A DNA stretch of 64,000 nucleotides from Ruegeria atlantica. Its GTDB lineage: Bacteria; Pseudomonadota; Alphaproteobacteria; Rhodobacterales; Rhodobacteraceae. Shown one piece after another: positions 15,052-24,118 of the stretch. Every line of letters starts with the position of its first letter. Position 1 is the first letter of the stretch. A model generated the notes under the pieces. That model was not told the origin of the DNA. It did no database searches and saw only the letters and a program-made list of their open reading frames with translations. Made by a program: the position numbers and the translations under genes. The stretch is from NCBI RefSeq assembly GCF_013033965.1, contig NZ_WQFE01000017.1, positions 1-64,000 of the forward strand, in the 5' to 3' direction.

Positions 15052-15972
15052 ATGAAACTCACGCCCACTGCTCGCGACCGGATCAGCGCCTTTTGGATGC
15101 TGCTGCCGACCTTTTTGATCCTGATCGGGTTCTACCTTTATCCGACGCTTTACAATCTAGAGCTCAGCTTTACCGACATCACGCTGCTGCGTCTGCGACA
15201 GGGCGGCGATTTCGTGGGCCTGGAAAACTATTCAGAATTCCTCACCAGCTCCAGCTTTCTGGATATCGCGATCAATACGATCTTTTGGCTGACGGTGGTG
15301 TCGGTCGTCTTGCGATTGGCGCTGGGGCTGGTTGTGGCCTTACTGCTGAATTCGAAGTTCCTACAAGACATCCGCATGACGACCGTGGCGCGTTTGATCA
15401 TTCTGGTGCCTTGGGCAACGCCGCCCGTTGTTGCTGTGATCGCCTGGCGCTGGCTGTTTGACCCGACCCATGGCGCGATCAATTCGCTGCTGTTGTCGAC
15501 CGGACTGATCTCGGACCCGGTGGCGTTTCTGGCCACGCTGACGACCGTCTGGCCCGCGATCATCACCATCATCGTTTGGAATACGACACCGTTGGTGGCA
15601 GTCTCGCTGCTGGCTGCGTTGCAGACCATTCCCGAGGAACTGAACGAGGCCGCCGCCATTGACGGGGCCACCCGCTGGCAACAGTTCCGATTTGTGACGC
15701 TGCCCTATCTGATGCCCACAATCTCGGTGCTGGGGCTGATGTCGGTGATCTGGACCTTCAACAATTTCGTCTATGTCTGGCTCGCCACCGGGGCTGGGCC
15801 GGGCACCTTTACCAATGTTCTGGCGACCGAGGTTTACCTAAAGGCCTTTGTCGATCTGCGCATTGGCTACAGCTCGGCCATCGGGGTGGTGATGGCGGTT
15901 GTAATGGCGGCATTTGGAGCGCTTTATTTCAGATTCTTTGGCCTGAGCGAGATGCAGGATAAAGTTGGATGA
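15052..15972 (+). CDS. Sugar ABC transporter permease 1 (MalF type)
   Basis: The 306-residue inner-membrane protein has about six transmembrane segments and the EAA loop (EAAAIDGATRWQQF) that docks the ATPase. I chose ATG 15052 because AGGA lies seven bases upstream; an in-frame TTG at 15034 would add six residues without a ribosome site. Its end overlaps permease 2 (ATGA). Functions with permease 2, the binding protein and the ATPase encoded on the other strand. Confidence 0.9.
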   Translation: MKLTPTARDRISAFWMLLPTFLILIGFYLYPTLYNLELSFTDITLLRLRQGGDFVGLENYSEFLTSSSFLDIAINTIFWLTVVSVVLRLALGLVVALLLNSKFLQDIRMTTVARLIILVPWATPPVVAVIAWRWLFDPTHGAINSLLLSTGLISDPVAFLATLTTVWPAIITIIVWNTTPLVAVSLLAALQTIPEELNEAAAIDGATRWQQFRFVTLPYLMPTISVLGLMSVIWTFNNFVYVWLATGAGPGTFTNVLATEVYLKAFVDLRIGYSSAIGVVMAVVMAAFGALYFRFFGLSEMQDKVG

Positions 15973-16805
15973 GCATTTCCGCACAAAAAACCGGACTGTC
16001 CGGATTGATCGAACGCGGCGGTATGTTGGCCCTGTTCCTGGTCCTGATGACTTTCTTGCTGGCACCTGCGGTCTTTGTGTTCAAAGGCTCGGTTGAGAAT
16101 ATCTCGATCTCGTTGGTTGCCAATGAAGGCGGTCTGACGTTGAAGAACTACGGCAAAATCCTGTCGGATGGCTATTTCGTCTATGTCTTCAACAGCCTAT
16201 ACATCTGTATTCTGGCGACGGTACTGTCCTGCACGATTTCGTTGTTCGCAGCATATGGCTTGTCGCGGTTCCGCTTTCCGGGGCGCGGGTTTGTGTTCGG
16301 GGCAATAATGGGCGGGCAGTTTTTTCCATGGATCATCCTGGTCAACCCGATCTTCATCTTCTTTGCGCGCGCAGGATTGATCAACAGCCATCTCGGGCTG
16401 ATCCTTTGCTATACCGCCTTCATCACCCCTTTCACCGTCTACCTGCTGGTGGGCTATCTGACCACAATTCCCAAAAGCCTGGATGAAGCCGCTATCGTGG
16501 ACGGGGCCAATCGGTTGCAAGTCATCTGGATGGTTATCCTGCCGATCATGTGGCCAGGCCTTGTAGCTGCGGCGACCTTTGGGTTCTTGCAAAGCTGGTC
16601 AGAGTACCTGCTGGCGTTGGCGCTGATCACCGAGGATGGGCTGAAGACCATTCCTTTGGGTCTCTATCAGTATTTCGGCGATGTACAGGTCGACTGGGGT
16701 GCGGTCATGGCCGGGTCTGTTGTGGCAACCGTTCCGACCCTGCTGCTGTTCCTACCGCTGCAAAAGAAGCTGGTGGCCGGATTGACACAAGGGGCCACGA
16801 AATGA
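15969..16805 (+). CDS. Sugar ABC transporter permease 2 (MalG type)
   Basis: The 278-residue second permease has six predicted transmembrane helices and the EAA motif (EAAIVDGANRLQVI) near residue 175. It overlaps permease 1 at its start and the mutarotase gene at its end (both ATGA). It completes the heterodimeric CUT1 importer. Confidence 0.9.
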   Translation: MSISAQKTGLSGLIERGGMLALFLVLMTFLLAPAVFVFKGSVENISISLVANEGGLTLKNYGKILSDGYFVYVFNSLYICILATVLSCTISLFAAYGLSRFRFPGRGFVFGAIMGGQFFPWIILVNPIFIFFARAGLINSHLGLILCYTAFITPFTVYLLVGYLTTIPKSLDEAAIVDGANRLQVIWMVILPIMWPGLVAAATFGFLQSWSEYLLALALITEDGLKTIPLGLYQYFGDVQVDWGAVMAGSVVATVPTLLLFLPLQKKLVAGLTQGATK

Positions 16806-17140
16806 CCCGGATTGTGTTGGCTACGCGGATCAGGCCCAAAAAGCGCACCGAATATGTTGAGATGCACTTCCAGCCCGACCCGGAAGCCGCAAGAGCGCTG
16901 TATCGTTTCCACCATGAAAACTACCGTCTGGACTTGGTCGGGCCTTATGCAGTTGCCAGTTTTGACTACACCGGTGCTGATATTGCAGAGGACCGCCGCC
17001 AGATGCGCGCCTTACCGGAATTGACAGATTGGATGGCAAGAACTCAAGCCTGCCAAGAGCCCTTGTCGCCCGAGGACACACAGATTTGGTCGGAATTGAC
17101 ACCCATCTTCACCACATCGAACAGGGCTGCGGATGATTGA
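16802..17140 (+). CDS. RhaM/DUF718-family sugar mutarotase
   Basis: The 112-residue protein belongs to the L-rhamnose mutarotase family (small ferredoxin-like fold). It shows the YVEMHFQPD histidine region near residue 18 and the family pattern around YAVASFDYTG and later W/D positions. Family members interconvert anomers of L-rhamnose or L-fucose, which speeds the sugar dehydrogenase. ATG 16802 overlaps the permease stop (ATGA), and its end overlaps the lactonase start by eight bases. Its presence is a strong pointer to a 6-deoxy-L-hexose substrate. Confidence 0.8.
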   Translation: MTRIVLATRIRPKKRTEYVEMHFQPDPEAARALYRFHHENYRLDLVGPYAVASFDYTGADIAEDRRQMRALPELTDWMARTQACQEPLSPEDTQIWSELTPIFTTSNRAADD

Positions 17141-17942
17141 TAGCCACGTGCATTTCTGGCGGTTGGATCGAGGGGACTATCACTGGCTCACGCCTGCGCG
17201 GACCAAGGTCTATCGTGATTTCTTACCGGGTGATCTACTGAACAGCGATCTGAACGGGGTCATAGCTGTGCAGGCGGCGCCGACAATGCAGGAAAGCAAG
17301 TGGCTGCTGCGACAGGCAAGCCAACATTCGTGGATCAAAGGTGTGACGGGCTGGGTCGACCTGCGTGCGCCTACGGTCGCCAATGACGTCATAGATCTCC
17401 GGGCGTCGGGCAATCTGGTCGGGCTGCGACCGATGGAAGCCGTCGGAAATGACACTTGGCTGGATGCCTCAGATTATCAGCTCGGCCTAGAGGTCGTCGC
17501 TTCAGAAGAACTGGTTTTGGAGGCTCTGGTGTTACCGCACCATCTGCCTGCCGTTACCCGTGTTGCGCAGTCTTATCCCGGCCTTCCTATTCTGATTAAC
17601 CATGCGGCCAAGCCGCGACTGGATCTCTTTGTGACGTGGAAGGCTGCGATGCACGATGCAGCCGCATGTCCAAACGTCAGTTGCAAATTCTCCGGCCTCA
17701 CAGCGCAGAGCATGGATTTTGCGTTCAACCAATCCGTATTCGACACGATCTGGTCCGCGTTTAGCTCAGAGCGAATCCTCTGGGGCAGTGACTATCCAGT
17801 TCTGCTTGAAACGGCCGACTATGACGCATGGGTGGAGTTGGCCTTTCGGCTCACGGCTGAGTGTAGCGATACCGAAAAGCAGGCTGTTTTTGAAACCAAC
17901 GCAATGCGCGTTTACCACTTGCAACAAGGAGAGATTACATGA
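17133..17942 (+). CDS. Amidohydrolase, probable L-fuconolactonase
   Basis: The 269-residue amidohydrolase of the COG3618 type starts MIDSHVHFWRL (HxH metal motif at residues 5-7) and carries a late catalytic Asp in WGSDYPV. It has a TIM-barrel organisation. The family includes L-fuconolactone and L-rhamnono-lactone hydrolases, acting directly after the sugar dehydrogenase. It is translationally coupled on both sides (overlaps the mutarotase stop by eight bases and the SDR start by four). Confidence 0.85.
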   Translation: MIDSHVHFWRLDRGDYHWLTPARTKVYRDFLPGDLLNSDLNGVIAVQAAPTMQESKWLLRQASQHSWIKGVTGWVDLRAPTVANDVIDLRASGNLVGLRPMEAVGNDTWLDASDYQLGLEVVASEELVLEALVLPHHLPAVTRVAQSYPGLPILINHAAKPRLDLFVTWKAAMHDAAACPNVSCKFSGLTAQSMDFAFNQSVFDTIWSAFSSERILWGSDYPVLLETADYDAWVELAFRLTAECSDTEKQAVFETNAMRVYHLQQGEIT

Positions 17943-18676
17943 CCCGCCTGAAGGGCAAAACCTGCCTTGTGACGGCCGCAGCGCAAGGCATCGGACGTGC
18001 AACTGTGCTGGCCATGGCCCGGGAAGGTGCGCGGGTGGTTGCGACAGATATCGACCACGAGGCGCTTTCCGCGCTTGCCGTACCGGGAATCGAAACCGCG
18101 CGACTGGATGTCTGCAACCCCGCCAATATCACCTCCCTGCGTGAACGGATCGGCGCACTGGATGTGTTGTTCAACTGCGCCGGGTTTGTCGACAATGGCA
18201 CGATCCTCGACTGTGACGAAGAGGCCTGGGCTCGATCCTTCGATCTGAATGTGACGGCCATGTACCGTATGATCCGCAGTTTCCTGCCGGGGATGATTGA
18301 CGCCGGTGGCGGCTCGATCATCAACATGGCTTCGGTCGCCTCATCCGTGATCGCAGCACCAAACAGGTTCGTCTACGGCACCACCAAGGCTGCCGTGATT
18401 GGCATGACCAAGGCCGTGGCGGCCGACCATATCGGGCAGAGCATTCGCTGCAACGCGATCTGCCCGGGCACGGTGGACAGCCCCTCGTTGCATGGACGCA
18501 TGCGAGCAACCGGGGACTATGAAAAATCCTATACTGATTTCGTCGCCCGCCAACCAATTGGTCGGCTGGGAAAGGCCGAGGAAATCGCAGCCCTGGTTGT
18601 TTATCTAGCCTCTGATGAAAGCGCCTATACCACGGGTGTGGCGCATGTCATCGACGGCGGTTGGTCTAATATCTAA
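17939..18676 (+). CDS. SDR dehydrogenase, probable 2-keto-3-deoxy-L-fuconate dehydrogenase
   Basis: The 245-residue classical short-chain dehydrogenase has the nucleotide-binding TAAAQGIG motif at 12-19, Asp37 (ATDID) favouring NAD, Asn104, active-site Ser in INMASVASS, and Tyr146-x3-Lys150 (YGTTK). It ends with the usual GGWSNI tail. In the non-phosphorylating fucose route this enzyme oxidises the C4 hydroxyl of 2-keto-3-deoxy-L-fuconate to the 2,4-diketo acid. ATG overlaps the lactonase stop (ATGA). Substrate by context. Confidence 0.85.
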   Translation: MTRLKGKTCLVTAAAQGIGRATVLAMAREGARVVATDIDHEALSALAVPGIETARLDVCNPANITSLRERIGALDVLFNCAGFVDNGTILDCDEEAWARSFDLNVTAMYRMIRSFLPGMIDAGGGSIINMASVASSVIAAPNRFVYGTTKAAVIGMTKAVAADHIGQSIRCNAICPGTVDSPSLHGRMRATGDYEKSYTDFVARQPIGRLGKAEEIAALVVYLASDESAYTTGVAHVIDGGWSNI

Positions 18677-18685
18677 GGAAGTCTC

Positions 18686-19534
18686 ATGAAGCTTTTACGT
18701 GTCGGCCCAGTGGGTCAGGAAAATCCAGCTCTTCTTGATGCAGACGGCGTGATCCGTGATCTTTCGGATCATGTCAATGATCTTGCCGGAGAGGTGTTGG
18801 GTGATACCAGCCTTGAGACGTTGCGGCAGGTCGATCCAAAGACCCTGCCTGAATTGCCAAGCGATACTCGTATTGGTGCCTGTGTCGGCCATGTGGGGAA
18901 ATTCATTTGCATTGGCCTCAACTACGCTGATCATGCCGAAGAAAGCGGAATGGAACTGCCCGCAGAACCGATCGTATTCTTCAAAGCAACCTCAGCCATC
19001 ATTGGCCCGAATGACGACGTTGAAATCCCGCGCGGATCGGTCAAAACCGATTGGGAGGTCGAGTTGGGCGTGGTGATCGGCAAAACGGCCAAATACGTTT
19101 CGAAAGAAGAAGCTCTGGATCATGTGGCGGGGTATTGCATCGTGAATGACCTCAGCGAGCGTGATTTCCAACTGCACCGCTCTGGCCAATGGGTCAAAGG
19201 CAAATCCGCCGATACATTCGGCCCGATCGGTCCTTGGCTTGTCACCCGTGACGAGGTCTCCGATCCGCAGGATCTGAGCATGACACTGGATGTGAACGGC
19301 AAACGATATCAGGATGGCTCGACCCGCACGATGCATTTTGACGTAGCTACCGTCGTCTCGCACCTGTCGCAATTCATGTCCCTTCAACCCGGAGACGTGA
19401 TTTCCACCGGTACGCCTCCGGGAGTCGGTATGGGGCAAAGGCCTCAAACCTATCTGCGCGCAGGTGACGAAATGCGCTTGTCCATCGAGGGTCTCGGCAC
19501 ACAACGGCAGAAGGTTATTGATGCTCGTTCGTAA
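18686..19534 (+). CDS. FAH-family hydrolase, probable 2,4-diketo-3-deoxy-L-fuconate hydrolase
   Basis: The 282-residue fumarylacetoacetate-hydrolase-family enzyme has the metal triad ExE in DWEVELG plus Asp in NDLSERDFQ, the KSADTFGPIGPW segment, and the C-terminal GDVISTGTPPGVG motif. It should cleave the diketo acid to pyruvate and L-lactate, ending the pathway. It starts nine bases after the SDR gene with a nearby AGGA site. It is the last gene of the plus-strand operon. Ureidoglycolate lyase or other FAH enzymes are alternatives by sequence alone; context favours the sugar route. Confidence 0.85.
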   Translation: MKLLRVGPVGQENPALLDADGVIRDLSDHVNDLAGEVLGDTSLETLRQVDPKTLPELPSDTRIGACVGHVGKFICIGLNYADHAEESGMELPAEPIVFFKATSAIIGPNDDVEIPRGSVKTDWEVELGVVIGKTAKYVSKEEALDHVAGYCIVNDLSERDFQLHRSGQWVKGKSADTFGPIGPWLVTRDEVSDPQDLSMTLDVNGKRYQDGSTRTMHFDVATVVSHLSQFMSLQPGDVISTGTPPGVGMGQRPQTYLRAGDEMRLSIEGLGTQRQKVIDARS

Positions 19535-19723
19535 AAAAAACATGACATAACGGCACCTAGGCTTGGGTGCGCATGTGTTTGGCTCGCATACGCTGGGCGG
19601 GCATTCTGACCGGAATGGCGACATCGGCTGCAATGTAGCGGCAATCGTGTGGCACCTGCGAACGGATGCTGCGTCAGCAAACACCCGGAAGGGCAATGGC
19701 GGCAAAGTCCGCTACTTGCCAAT
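19535..19723. other. Right junction of the sugar island; no gene
   Basis: 189 bases between two converging genes, with an A8 run just after the hydrolase stop and a weak hairpin at 19553-19570 (5 bp plus a G-T pair, no T run). No integrase remnant or clear repeat of the left junction was visible by eye. Confidence 0.4.
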
Positions 19724-21904
19724 TCACGCCCCACGCAATGAATGGCCACTGATGTTCACGTTTTCACCGCTGAACAGTGGCATCAACCTCTTGACCAGCT
19801 CGTCAGGTGAGAGCCGGTGTGCCAGGTCGGCAAGTTCGGGCTCGCTGTCTGCGCTGATCGGTGCAAGGTTCAATAGGTTGCGGAGGTTGTCCGCAAAGCT
19901 TGGTGCTTTCACCGTTTCGATTGCTTGTTTTAGCTGGCGGTCTTCGGCTGTTTCCTCGTCAGTCGCGGTCTCGCGCGGATCTTCAAAGTACCCGTAGCCG
20001 GCCACGCCCTGATCAAGGTATCCGTCATACTCAGGTGGATCATAAGTGCGGGGTCCAGTGACAGCCGCAAGCTGCGACAAGGGCGGTTTGGCAACCGGGT
20101 CAAGCTCTGGTTCTTCGACCTCAGTTGATTTTGCCGACCCGGCACTTTTCAGGAATTCATCAAACCGGGTCACAACGCTATTCTTGACCACAGGCACATC
20201 CGGCCAGGGTTTGCCCTTCTGGCTGTCACTCAGGGCTTTGAACCGATGGTCCTTGTAGAAGGACACTCGGTTCGTGCGGATCGGGAACATGCCCTTGCCG
20301 GTGATAATGACCTCTTCCTTGCCCAAACGACCGATTTCTTCCGGGGTGAGCAGCGCCCGGCTTTTCTCTGACCAACTTTCAGACCGGCCGGGCTCCTTCG
20401 ACCAGTTGCGCCCGGAGACCGATTTCTGCGTCAAAGTCTTGTTTCCGAGCGCTTTGGACAGCTTTTGCTTGGTTTCTTCGGAGTTGGGCGTCAGCCACAC
20501 ATGCAGGTGTGAACTTTCCGACAGGATTTCCTCGCCTGCAGGACCATAGTGTTCGCGCAACGATGCCGGCGATTGCACGACCAGACACAAACGGCCGCCA
20601 TAGCCGGGCAGGGTGGTCACTGCATCGAGGACGCCCTGCATCTTCCCAAGCGAATGAAACTCATCAATCAGGAACAGGACCGGCAGAAAATCCTCGCCCG
20701 AGGCCATGAACCGCCGACGCAGCGTGTTGATGGCGCACTGGATGAACAGACGCACCAGAGGCCGGGACACCTGTTTATGCGCCTCCGGGATCGAGATATA
20801 GAAGGTCTGGGGTTTCCACCGCATAGACTCAAAGTCGAAATCGTTGGTCTTGGTCGCACGAACGATCGCGGGGTTACGCCACGCATTGAGGCCGCCCCCC
20901 ATCAGGACCGACAGGTAGATCCCCAGCTGCTTGTTGTCCTGGCCCGCCATCCGCAGCATCGCGCCTTTCGATACCGGATCGGGCGCGCGTGGGGCGAGAG
21001 CGGCAAACATGGCTTTGTAATCCGGCACCTCATCGTCACCAGCGACTTCCGGCGTCAACACCTGCAGGACACGACCGAGCGAGGGCGCCGACTCGTTGCA
21101 GACGATGGCCGTCGCGGCCTCAAAAACCTCCTGTGCATCTTCCATCAGGGACGCCTCAGCACCGGTTGAACTTTTGGGTGCCAACAGCGCGGTGCTGATT
21201 TCCGAGATCCGCACAAGCCGGTCTTCCAGATCATCCATTGCCGCAATCTCAACCAGCGGGTTGAAGCTGTGCGACCGGCCGACAAGGGAACCGTCCGGGT
21301 TGTTCGGAAACTGCACATCGAAGGGTGACAACACCAGCACCTTGTCGCCTTTTTCCAAGCGCCGCCGCGACGTGGTCTCAAAAAGCTCGCCTTTTACGTC
21401 ATAGACGATGAGCGAGCCGGGATAGTCGAGCAGGGTGGGAACAACGATACCGACACCTTTACCGGAGCGCGGCGGCCCCGAGACAAGCACCGTGCCCTGA
21501 TCATCGGTATGGGCGCGCAGATGTGGCGCCTTTCTCTCGGGTTTGCCCAGCTTGCCCAGCACCAACCCCCAATCACTGATAAGCCGGGCCGCGCGGATCT
21601 CTTTTGCATTGGCCCAACGTGCATCCCCATGCGCGTCGGTCGCGGTCACACCAAACACCATCCCGCCAAAGAGATAGGCAAGGCCCGCGCCGGTCATCAG
21701 TCCAAGTGTGATGCCACCCCATAGCACCAGGTCCCAGTCCTTCTGATGCAGGCTGTTTCGCTGGCTGAGCAGGAGCCAGGGCCGCCACGTTTCAATGTCG
21801 CCATTCACCTTCCAGGCGATCAACAGCGCGGCCCAGAGCGGGATGCTGATGAGGCCAGCTGCGATCGTGTAAGGAAGGTGGGTCTTTGCCTGTATGGTGC
21901 TCAT
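19724..21904 (-). CDS. virD4: VirD4/TraG type IV coupling protein
   Basis: The 726-residue inner-membrane coupling ATPase delivers the relaxase-DNA complex to the secretion channel. Two N-terminal transmembrane helices lie at about 12-32 and 60-85. Walker A is GPPRSGKG at 143-150 and Walker B LFLIDEFHSLG near 411. The ATG at 21904 is preceded by AAGGAG six bases upstream; longer open sequence upstream to 22000 overlaps the virB10 end and is rejected. The C-terminal 130 residues are acidic and probably unstructured. It is the last gene of the minus-strand virB operon. Confidence 0.93.
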   Translation of the reverse strand: MSTIQAKTHLPYTIAAGLISIPLWAALLIAWKVNGDIETWRPWLLLSQRNSLHQKDWDLVLWGGITLGLMTGAGLAYLFGGMVFGVTATDAHGDARWANAKEIRAARLISDWGLVLGKLGKPERKAPHLRAHTDDQGTVLVSGPPRSGKGVGIVVPTLLDYPGSLIVYDVKGELFETTSRRRLEKGDKVLVLSPFDVQFPNNPDGSLVGRSHSFNPLVEIAAMDDLEDRLVRISEISTALLAPKSSTGAEASLMEDAQEVFEAATAIVCNESAPSLGRVLQVLTPEVAGDDEVPDYKAMFAALAPRAPDPVSKGAMLRMAGQDNKQLGIYLSVLMGGGLNAWRNPAIVRATKTNDFDFESMRWKPQTFYISIPEAHKQVSRPLVRLFIQCAINTLRRRFMASGEDFLPVLFLIDEFHSLGKMQGVLDAVTTLPGYGGRLCLVVQSPASLREHYGPAGEEILSESSHLHVWLTPNSEETKQKLSKALGNKTLTQKSVSGRNWSKEPGRSESWSEKSRALLTPEEIGRLGKEEVIITGKGMFPIRTNRVSFYKDHRFKALSDSQKGKPWPDVPVVKNSVVTRFDEFLKSAGSAKSTEVEEPELDPVAKPPLSQLAAVTGPRTYDPPEYDGYLDQGVAGYGYFEDPRETATDEETAEDRQLKQAIETVKAPSFADNLRNLLNLAPISADSEPELADLAHRLSPDELVKRLMPLFSGENVNISGHSLRGA

Positions 21905-22004
21905 GGCAGTCTCCTTCAGGACAAGAATGTTAAGGAGTGGAAAGCTCGAAAACGCTGCGGGGCACAACCCATGTTGCTCCCCGCCTGGAATGATGCTCAA
22001 GGCG

Positions 22005-23294
22005 TCACATATAGAGGTCTCGCGATACGAACACGTTGATGTTCTCGCCCTGATTCACCCAGATTGTCGGCGGGATCGACAGGTACTCCTCAAAGGCATC
22101 CTGACCGGAATTCGCAAAGCCATCGGTTCCTGTGGACAGATCGTTCTCGCTCAGAGTGCGATTCCCGAAGCTCGAAATGCCTGAGAAGATCGAGATAAAG
22201 AACGCCGCTTCAAATTTGAGACCAAAGTGGTGCTGGACGTTGCCAGTCAGACCGGCGCGGCCCAAGCCATCTACGCCGCGTGATCCAATCATGACCGATC
22301 GCTGGTCGGTGGTGATCACCCGGTTCCAAGCCACCAGAACCCGGCGTTGACCAAGGGATATATCTGACGAGTATTCACCAATCAGCGTTGAGCCTTTTGG
22401 TATCAGGATCGTGGTTGCATCCGCCGACCACACGTCCCGACTTATGGTGGCTTTCAATTCACCGGGAAGATCAGACGATATTGCTGTATCCAGAATGGCC
22501 GGAATCATGGTTCCTTGCGTCACCAGTCGATGCACATCCTGCAACTGAACCGCCCGCGCAGTCTGAACGGTACGAGACGCGGCCGCATCGAGGAAATCGT
22601 TGCCCGTGCTGTTATTCGAGCCGCCACCAGCACCCGCCCCGGCAGCACTGCGTCCAAGGCTATTGGTCAAAGGCTGGGTCAACCGATCTTCTTCCGCCGC
22701 AACCGCATCCTGCGCCGCATTGCCATCCTGTGCCGGTTCTGACGCTTGGCCCGGTTCTGTAATCGGCCGGTTGGCCTGAATCCGCGCGAGCAGTTCCCGT
22801 TGCCGGCGTTCATCGGCCAGCCGATCCTCTTCCAGCTTCTTCAAGAACGCCTCAAGGGCCTTTTCTTGCCGTTCGGTGCGTTTTTCGAGCGCTTCGAGGG
22901 CCGCTGCGTCCAGATCCGTGGCGGGCGCTTGCGGGGCATGCTCAGTCACAGGTTCCTCTTCCTGCGCGGCTTTGATTAACTCGCGCAGTTCGGCCAGCTC
23001 AGCCTCAAGCAGGGCGACGCGCGGATCTGGCTCTTGTGCAATCTGAGGCAGAGGTTCCGTTGGCACGGCTCCAAATAGGGTGCCCCCCTGATTGCGCTGA
23101 TCCGGCGTCTCGTTGACTTCGGGAATGATGCTGTCGCGTCGGCCGCTCTCATCCCCGCCACTGTTGATCCAGAAGAACAGGCTAACAAAGGCAGTGAATG
23201 CACCGATGCCGAGGATCATGGGCAGGTTCGGGCCGCGTTTTTCTTCCTCAGAGCCTTCGATGCGGTTTTCGAGCAGTTTGTTTTTCTGTGCCAT
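22005..23294 (-). CDS. virB10: VirB10 / TrbI channel scaffold protein
   Basis: The 429-residue protein spans both membranes of the secretion core complex. It has a short cytoplasmic N-terminus, one transmembrane helix at about 25-45 (PMILGIGAFTAFVSLFFWIN), a periplasmic coiled-coil and acidic linker to about 200, and the conserved C-terminal beta-domain (IPAILDTAISSDLPGELKAT, and IPKGSTLIGEYSSD). Its ATG shares one base with the virB9 stop (TGATG). Confidence 0.93.
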   Translation of the reverse strand: MAQKNKLLENRIEGSEEEKRGPNLPMILGIGAFTAFVSLFFWINSGGDESGRRDSIIPEVNETPDQRNQGGTLFGAVPTEPLPQIAQEPDPRVALLEAELAELRELIKAAQEEEPVTEHAPQAPATDLDAAALEALEKRTERQEKALEAFLKKLEEDRLADERRQRELLARIQANRPITEPGQASEPAQDGNAAQDAVAAEEDRLTQPLTNSLGRSAAGAGAGGGSNNSTGNDFLDAAASRTVQTARAVQLQDVHRLVTQGTMIPAILDTAISSDLPGELKATISRDVWSADATTILIPKGSTLIGEYSSDISLGQRRVLVAWNRVITTDQRSVMIGSRGVDGLGRAGLTGNVQHHFGLKFEAAFFISIFSGISSFGNRTLSENDLSTGTDGFANSGQDAFEEYLSIPPTIWVNQGENINVFVSRDLYM

Positions 23295-24118
23295 CAGCGG
23301 TTCTCCCCACCTTGACTTGCATTGCGCTGTGACGTTGATGACGAAACCCTGAGGGGCTTATTCGGGTCGCGGTTGCGGTCGATTTCATAGAGGGGGATGT
23401 TGAACACGCAGACGACATAAGGTCCGTCGCGCAGGACCAGGCGCGGATAGACGCCGGTGACGACAATAGTGCCGTCTGCCAGATCCGTTGAGTTGACCAG
23501 TCGTTCGCGCCCATTTGCATCCATGGCGAAGATAGCAGGCCGCACGCTTTGCTGTTTCAGTCGCAGATAGGTTTTGCGCCCATCGTCAAAGGCCACTTCC
23601 GGCCGCAACAACCTGTCACCACTTGCGCTGTATTGCAGATTGGCAGGCCGCCCGGTGGTGTTGAATGCCGTCTGGATGTTACCGGCCTGTCGCGGTTTGA
23701 AGCCCTTTTTCTGATCCGGATAGCTAAACCGATAGAGGAAACCGACATTATCAGGTGGACCAGCTTCATGCGCCTGAAGGAGAAACACATAGCTGCGCAG
23801 GTTGGTTTGCAGAATGAGGTTGCTGGCCTGTGAGGTGGCATGTTTGGCCTTCAGGACAAAGCCGTTACCAGCGGTCAGGGGGATAAAGTCCCAGGTCTTT
23901 GGATCGCCCCGGACCTCATCGACCATCTGTTCACCGTCTTGAAGGTGAATACTGAGAGCATAGCCCCGCGACACATCGATCTTGTACACCTCGTCAGGGT
24001 GGTACACGAGGGTGCGCACGCGCGCGTCTGTGCGGGTTCCCCGTCCTTTTTGTTCAGCTGAAACAGAGGCTGCGCCAAGTGCCAGCATCACAGCCACAGT
24101 GCAAATCAAACGCAGCAT
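23294..24118 (-). CDS. virB9: VirB9 outer-membrane core protein
   Basis: The 274-residue periplasmic/outer-membrane component has a signal peptide at 1-21 (cut after ASVSA). The VirB9/CagX pattern is seen in YHPDEVYKIDVSRGYA near 39 and TYLRLKQQS, DLADGTIVV, YPRLVLRDG toward the C-terminus. It forms the outer ring with VirB7 and VirB10. It is coupled to virB8 upstream and virB10 downstream by one-base overlaps. Confidence 0.92.
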   Translation of the reverse strand: MLRLICTVAVMLALGAASVSAEQKGRGTRTDARVRTLVYHPDEVYKIDVSRGYALSIHLQDGEQMVDEVRGDPKTWDFIPLTAGNGFVLKAKHATSQASNLILQTNLRSYVFLLQAHEAGPPDNVGFLYRFSYPDQKKGFKPRQAGNIQTAFNTTGRPANLQYSASGDRLLRPEVAFDDGRKTYLRLKQQSVRPAIFAMDANGRERLVNSTDLADGTIVVTGVYPRLVLRDGPYVVCVFNIPLYEIDRNRDPNKPLRVSSSTSQRNASQGGENR

